Shown one piece after another: positions 57,869-61,014 of a DNA stretch of 61,014 nt. Position numbers and translations under genes: made by a program. The notes beneath the pieces were generated by a model. That model was not told the origin of the DNA. It saw only the letters and a list, made by a program, of their open reading frames with translations, and did no database searches. The stretch is from positions 1-61,014 of the forward strand of contig NZ_LIPQ01000016.1 in the NCBI RefSeq assembly GCF_001418135.1, given 5' to 3'. Within the stretch, counting starts at the first letter, position 1. Each line of letters opens with the position of its first letter. Source of the stretch: Streptomyces aureus (lineage in GTDB: Bacteria > Actinomycetota > Actinomycetes > Streptomycetales > Streptomycetaceae).

Positions 57869-58195
57869 CTACGCGCCCGGCGCCCGGTACTGGACCCGTT
57901 CGGCCTTGCGCAGGGCATCCATGGTTTCCTCGACGGTCAGGAGAACTGTCGTCTCGAACGAGCTGAGCGCGCCCCCTCCACTGATCGCCAGCGCGACCGC
58001 GGCCATGGACACGTTGTCGGGGGCCTCCCACAGGTTGTATCCGTCGTGCGTGCCGAAGGCGTACCAGAAGCCGTGGAGCTTCCCGCCGACGGACTCGATG
58101 TACGCCTGAGCAGCCTTTGCGCGGTCCTCGGGGTGGACGGTCAGCCTCGCCCAGGTCTCCGGTGTGTAGCTGAACCTCGAAAGATAGAGCGGCAT
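57869..58195 (-). CDS. GYD-domain protein
   Basis: A 108-residue dimeric-barrel protein starting MPLYLSRFSYTPETWARLTV. The name-giving block is AFGTHDGYNLWEAPDNVSMA (here HDGYNLWEAP), with AVALAISGGGALSSFETTVL and the final TVEETMDALRKAERVQYRAP. GYD proteins form ferredoxin-like dimers with no known activity. It is a single gene. Confidence 0.92.
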   Translation of the reverse strand: MPLYLSRFSYTPETWARLTVHPEDRAKAAQAYIESVGGKLHGFWYAFGTHDGYNLWEAPDNVSMAAVALAISGGGALSSFETTVLLTVEETMDALRKAERVQYRAPGA

Positions 58196-58444
58196 CAAGT
58201 TTCCCTTTCGTTCCACCGAGAGATGCCCGGTGGGGCGGGAAACGCCCCGGGTGCGGCCCGAGTGTCCCCTGAACGGCTGGGGACGATGACCGTGACGGCC
58301 ACAGCCGACGGGTGAGCGACCTGCCCGGGTGCTCCGGCCCTGCTCGTCGTACGCGGTGGCTGACACGTCCGCGCTCAACCGGGATGCGTTGCGTGACGCG
58401 GACCGGGACCCCGGCTGTGGCCCGTGCCGTCGGACCGGTTCACC

Positions 58445-58507
58445 GACACCAGACACCAGACACCAGACATCAGGCACGGGACACCAGGCACCAGGCATCA
58501 GGCACCG
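58445..58507. repeat. Nine heptamer units (GACACCA-type)
   Basis: GACACCA is repeated three times at 58445-58465, then GACATCA, GGCACGG, GACACCA, GGCACCA, GGCATCA and GGCACCG to 58507, all on a 7-bp phase. The array ends 3 nt before the stop of the VanX-like gene. Confidence 0.95.
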
Positions 58508-58510
58508 GTT

Positions 58511-59191
58511 TCAGCCGTGCCTGGAGTCGAGCTCCTTCGGTCCGTAGAGGGCGGCGGTCTCTCCTGCGATCAAGGCCCAGTAGCGGTCCCCGAAGGACCA
58601 GTGCCACCACTCCGTGGGGTAGTTCACCAGCCCCGCTGCCGTGAGCACGGTGCCCAGCAGCTTCCGGTTGGCGCGGGCCTCGTCGGTGATGTTCGAGGCG
58701 TGCGTGTAGCAGGCGCCCGCGCTCTCCTCGGGATCCGCGTTCATGCGCGTGCCGAGGTCCAGCTCGCGCCCGTCGGCATCGGCGAGGGTGAGGTCGACGG
58801 CCGCGCCGGCGCTGTGCGGCGCGATGTCGGGGGGTGACACGTACCTGCTCGCCGCGGAGTGGATCTGATGGGAGGACCACCCGGGGTTGTCGGCTCGCAG
58901 TCGGCCGGCGTATTCCTCGAAGTACTCATGCTGGAGGGAAGGGGGCCGGTAACCCTCGACGAACAGCAGCCGCATGCCCGCCGGAAGCATCGTCTGTGCC
59001 GTGAGCAGCCGCTCCAGCACACCCTCCCGGAGGTGGGCGAAGGCGTCCGCCGGGTCCTGCTTGCGGGCGTCGACGAGCAGCCGGCCGCCGAGGCGGACGT
59101 CCACAAGACGTTCCCCGCACTCGATCACAGGTACGGCGGCGACCTTCGGGTCCGACATCAGCACGATCTCGCTCACGGTGCCGCCCTTCAT
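58511..59191 (-). CDS. VanX-like D-Ala-D-Ala dipeptidase
   Basis: A 226-residue zinc peptidase of family M15D. ATG 59191 overlaps the upstream GNAT stop (ATGA at 59188-59191); GTG 59176 is an alternative start. Zinc and catalytic motifs are LLFVEGYRPPSLQHEYFEEY, IAPHSAGAAVDLTLADADGR (the SxHxxGxAxD block) and NYPTEWWHWSFGDRYWA (EWWH). Such enzymes cleave D-Ala-D-Ala or related dipeptides; isolated copies without VanH and VanA serve cell-wall recycling rather than glycopeptide resistance. No vanHA or vanRS genes are near. Confidence 0.93.
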   Translation of the reverse strand: MKGGTVSEIVLMSDPKVAAVPVIECGERLVDVRLGGRLLVDARKQDPADAFAHLREGVLERLLTAQTMLPAGMRLLFVEGYRPPSLQHEYFEEYAGRLRADNPGWSSHQIHSAASRYVSPPDIAPHSAGAAVDLTLADADGRELDLGTRMNADPEESAGACYTHASNITDEARANRKLLGTVLTAAGLVNYPTEWWHWSFGDRYWALIAGETAALYGPKELDSRHG

Positions 59192-59736
59192 CCGGCCCGT
59201 GTGGCCGAGGGGCGCACGCCGAACCACTGGTCGGCGCCGTACTCCTCGTACCGCTCGACCTCGGTGAAGCCCAGCTTCGCCGCGAGGCGCATCGCGCGGT
59301 CGTTGGCGCTCTGGGTGGAGAGCACCACGGGTTCGCCGGGTCGTGCGCCGGCGAACCAGTCGAGTGCCGCCGCGCACGCCTCGAAGGCGTAACCCCGTCC
59401 CCATGCCTCCGGCAGGAACAGGTAACCGAGCTCGGCCTCCCCGGCCTCGGGGCGGACATGCCCCCGGCGCTCGGCGCCGCGGGGATCGAAGGTGATCATG
59501 CCGATCATCGTTCCGTCGCGTTCGACCACGAAACAGCCGGGACGTCGGCCAGGTACTTCGGGCACCGCGCGCTCGAGCACTTCGCGAGGCTGGGCGCCAC
59601 CGATGTAGGCGCCCACATCCGGCGATGCGAACAGCTCGACGAACGCCGCCCGGTCCCGGCCCTCGGACTCGCGGAGCACGAGCCGTTCGGTCGATATCGG
59701 GGCGGGCGGCCAGGCGAAGGTTCCGGGTTCGATCAT
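59188..59736 (-). CDS. GNAT (RimJ/RimL-type) acetyltransferase
   Basis: A 182-residue acetyltransferase. ISTERLVLRESEGRDRAAFV opens the fold, ELGYLFLPEAWGRGYAFEAC gives the acetyl-CoA loop (W-G-R-G-Y-A), and STQSANDRAMRLAAKLGFTE is the closing motif. It precedes and overlaps the VanX-like gene by 4 nt, so the two are coupled; a peptidoglycan-derived substrate is possible but not shown. Confidence 0.93.
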   Translation of the reverse strand: MIEPGTFAWPPAPISTERLVLRESEGRDRAAFVELFASPDVGAYIGGAQPREVLERAVPEVPGRRPGCFVVERDGTMIGMITFDPRGAERRGHVRPEAGEAELGYLFLPEAWGRGYAFEACAAALDWFAGARPGEPVVLSTQSANDRAMRLAAKLGFTEVERYEEYGADQWFGVRPSATRAG

Positions 59737-59955
59737 GGCCCGGAACCCTATCGCACGCCCGCGAGAACGAACGGCGGAGAAGCCTGGCTCCTCTCTGGTC
59801 GTCCATCCGTGGTGATCTTTTTCCAGCAGTCCGCAACCGGGACCGCCTCGGCGCGCGTGTCGATGATCTGAGAAGCGCGAAGCGAGAAGCCGTTGTGCGG
59901 ACGGCCGTCACGAGGGTTCGAACCGCCCGCCGAGAGAATCTGGAGCCGTTCCTTG

Positions 59956-60108
59956 TTGGATGGGATCACTCTTCGTCCTGTCACCGCCGACGATGTCGAC
60001 CTGTACGAGAGGGAGTTCAGCGGGCAGGACGGCTGGGGCGTCCATCAGTGGTTCGCTCGCCGGTCGACAGCCGACCTGCGCCGTCACCTCGGCGGGACGG
60101 CGAGGTGA
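59956..60108 (+). pseudogene. N-terminal fragment of a GNAT acetyltransferase
   Basis: From TTG 59956 the frame reads LDGITLRPVTADDVDLYERE followed by FSGQDGWGVHQWFARRSTAD and LRRHLGGTAR, then TGA at 60106. This is the first helix-strand part of a RimJ/RimL-like acetyltransferase; the acetyl-CoA loop and remainder are missing. It overlaps the next gene by GTGA, so its translation could still assist that gene. Confidence 0.72.
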
Positions 60109-60827
60109 GCACGGTGCGGCGAACGGACGGGGGGCGGCGGGCTGTGGACCACGACCAGGTGCTCGAAGCCTTCCGGGTGGAATGCGAGGCCCTCAGCGGC
60201 GCCGTGGCCGGGCTCTCCGAGGCCGAGTGGGACCTCCCGACACGCTGTACGCCCTGGACCGTACGCGACCTGCTCGGGCACGTGGTGGTGGTGATCGACT
60301 GGCTCCCGGCCATGCTGGACGCGCCGGCACCCGACGAGGCGGAGATCTCCGCGGTGGAGTACTACCGTCCGGACGACCGCTTCTCACCCCGGACCAATGC
60401 CAAGCGGATCGCATTGGCCCAGGACCGGGCGGCGGGACCGGCCGACGGCGCCGCCTTCGCCGAGGACTTCGCCGCGACGTGGCGGCGATCCGACCGGCTG
60501 TGCCGGGCCCGATCAGGCGCCAGGACCGTGCGGACACGCCACGGCGACGCCATGCTCCTTTCGGAGTTCCTCCTCACCCGCGTCGTGGAAGTCGCCGTCC
60601 ACGGCCTCGACCTGGCCGACGCACTCGGACGCGAAGCCTGGCTCACGCCGGCGGCCGGTGACGCCGTGACGGAGCTGCTCCTCGGCCCGGAGCATGCCGC
60701 GGCGGCCGACGAGCTGGGGTGGAGCCGTTCCCGTTTCCTGCGCAAGGCCACGGGCCGCGAGCCACTCAATGAAACGGAGGCCGCACAGATCGAACAACTC
60801 GGGGTCCGCTGGATCGCCCTGGGTTGA
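60105..60827 (+). CDS. Maleylpyruvate-isomerase-fold mycothiol-dependent enzyme
   Basis: A 240-residue protein from GTG 60105 (GTG 60144 is possible). The N-terminal DinB-like part has WDLPTRCTPWTVRDLLGHVV with the first metal His and FLLTRVVEVAVHGLDLADAL with the later His residue. It belongs to the mycothiol-dependent maleylpyruvate isomerase family, whose zinc site activates mycothiol. It may handle toxic electrophiles. It follows a GNAT fragment with a 4-nt overlap. Confidence 0.9.
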   Translation: MSTVRRTDGGRRAVDHDQVLEAFRVECEALSGAVAGLSEAEWDLPTRCTPWTVRDLLGHVVVVIDWLPAMLDAPAPDEAEISAVEYYRPDDRFSPRTNAKRIALAQDRAAGPADGAAFAEDFAATWRRSDRLCRARSGARTVRTRHGDAMLLSEFLLTRVVEVAVHGLDLADALGREAWLTPAAGDAVTELLLGPEHAAAADELGWSRSRFLRKATGREPLNETEAAQIEQLGVRWIALG

Positions 60828-61014
60828 ACGGTTCGGTGCCGAGGGCCCCGGCCTGCCGCGCCCTCGGATCATCGAGGAGCACGGGCCGATGAGGATGCAC
60901 CTGGCCGTGGGACGAGGACGGCACCCGCACCGTGAGGGCGCCGGTGACGGCGCCTCTGGTGGTGGTGAGCAGGGGGTGGGCGGGTCGCCCGGCACGCACG
61001 AAGCCGGGCGACCC
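60828..61014. other. Right edge with a terminator-like hairpin
   Basis: No gene is identified. The last 33 nt form GGGTCGCCCGGC (60982-60993), loop ACGCACGAA, and GCCGGGCGACCC (61003-61014), a perfect 12-bp stem. It may end transcription of the gene at 60105 or belong to a gene beyond the window. Confidence 0.6.
60982..61014. terminator. 12-bp perfect hairpin
   Basis: GGGTCGCCCGGC and GCCGGGCGACCC pair without mismatch across a 9-nt loop. No poly-T follows within the window. Because it reaches the window end, its full length is not known. Confidence 0.75.

Noticed and set aside
58445..58507. Short repeat array considered as a CRISPR array
   Set aside because: The 7-bp units are contiguous with no spacers, and no cas gene is present; it is a simple tandem repeat.
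58511..59191. VanX-like gene as part of a glycopeptide-resistance cluster
   Set aside because: No vanH, vanA or vanRS gene is in reach; the neighbours are a GNAT and a GYD protein.
59905..59930. GGGTTCGAACC resembling a tRNA T-loop
   Set aside because: The flanking bases do not form a T-stem or acceptor stem, and no anticodon arm is found upstream.
56009..60108. The two GNAT fragments as halves of one split gene
   Set aside because: The N-terminal piece is RimJ/RimL-like and the C-terminal piece YhbS-like, on opposite strands; they derive from different genes.
1..61014. Search for insertion sequences, integrases and attachment sites
   Set aside because: No transposase, integrase or tRNA-linked direct repeats were recognised on either strand.

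Overview
This 61-kb window is very GC-rich, starts many genes with GTG or TTG, and joins genes through ATGA or GTGA overlaps. The protein families (SpoIIE-type PP2C phosphatases with PAS or GAF domains, F420-linked LLM oxidoreductase, mycothiol-dependent maleylpyruvate-isomerase-fold enzyme, DUF5709, YbdK-type ligase, eCIS DUF4157 protein) point to a Streptomyces or a close relative. No tRNA, rRNA, CRISPR array, transposase or phage gene was found. All identifications come from reading motifs by eye; no database search was possible.

Layout. 0-5 kb: a small basic protein, a PAS/PP2C phosphatase, a STAS-like protein, a LuxR-type remnant, a GT2 glycosyltransferase and a decayed GT1 glycosyltransferase. 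5-13.8 kb: PhoD-like phosphodiesterase, polysaccharide deacetylase, a flavohemoglobin-PPOX operon, a DHFR-fold reductase, and a divergent LysR / aldo-keto reductase pair with clear operator palindromes. 13.8-14.7 kb: two back-to-back gene halves (LysR and DoxX) left by one deletion. 14.9-25.6 kb: stress and maintenance genes (PRC barrel, glutaredoxin-like, DinB, truncated LigD-type phosphoesterase, HhH nuclease, hemerythrin, YbdK, an overlapping nucleotidyltransferase-BON-metallophosphoesterase operon, MBL hydrolase, CBS, YihY/BrkB). 25.6-38.6 kb: small conserved proteins, SRPBCC proteins, a protein with a eukaryotic-style RhoGDI pattern, SnoaL, DJ-1/PfpI, DUF5709, LLM oxidoreductase, isochorismatase, a VOC protein, an FAD oxidoreductase and a GAF/PP2C phosphatase interrupted by an in-frame TGA.

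38.9-53.8 kb is the centrepiece: a nearly unbroken 15-gene operon for a group 1h (formerly group 5) high-affinity [NiFe] hydrogenase. The order is hypX, hhyS, hhyL, NifU-like, DUF5947-like, DUF6084-like, a 464-residue unknown, maturation protease, a 46-residue membrane peptide, hypA, hypB, hypF, hypC, hypD, hypE. HypX makes the CO ligand in air. HypCDEF make and attach the cyanides, HypAB insert nickel, and the protease trims the HhyL tail. The three uncharacterised soluble proteins, the NifU-like protein and the tiny membrane peptide are the most interesting unexplained parts. In Streptomyces this enzyme class oxidises atmospheric hydrogen, mainly in spores.

53.8-61 kb: two overlapping small genes (one a zinc ribbon) convergent with hypE, a TetR / DUF2867 divergent pair with two matching operators, a truncated GNAT, an orphan eCIS-core DUF4157 protein, a GYD protein, a VanX-like dipeptidase with a GNAT, a GNAT fragment and a mycothiol-dependent enzyme. 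At least seven genes in the window are truncated, deleted or interrupted, and several spacers hold short tandem repeats with units of 7 to 25 bp.
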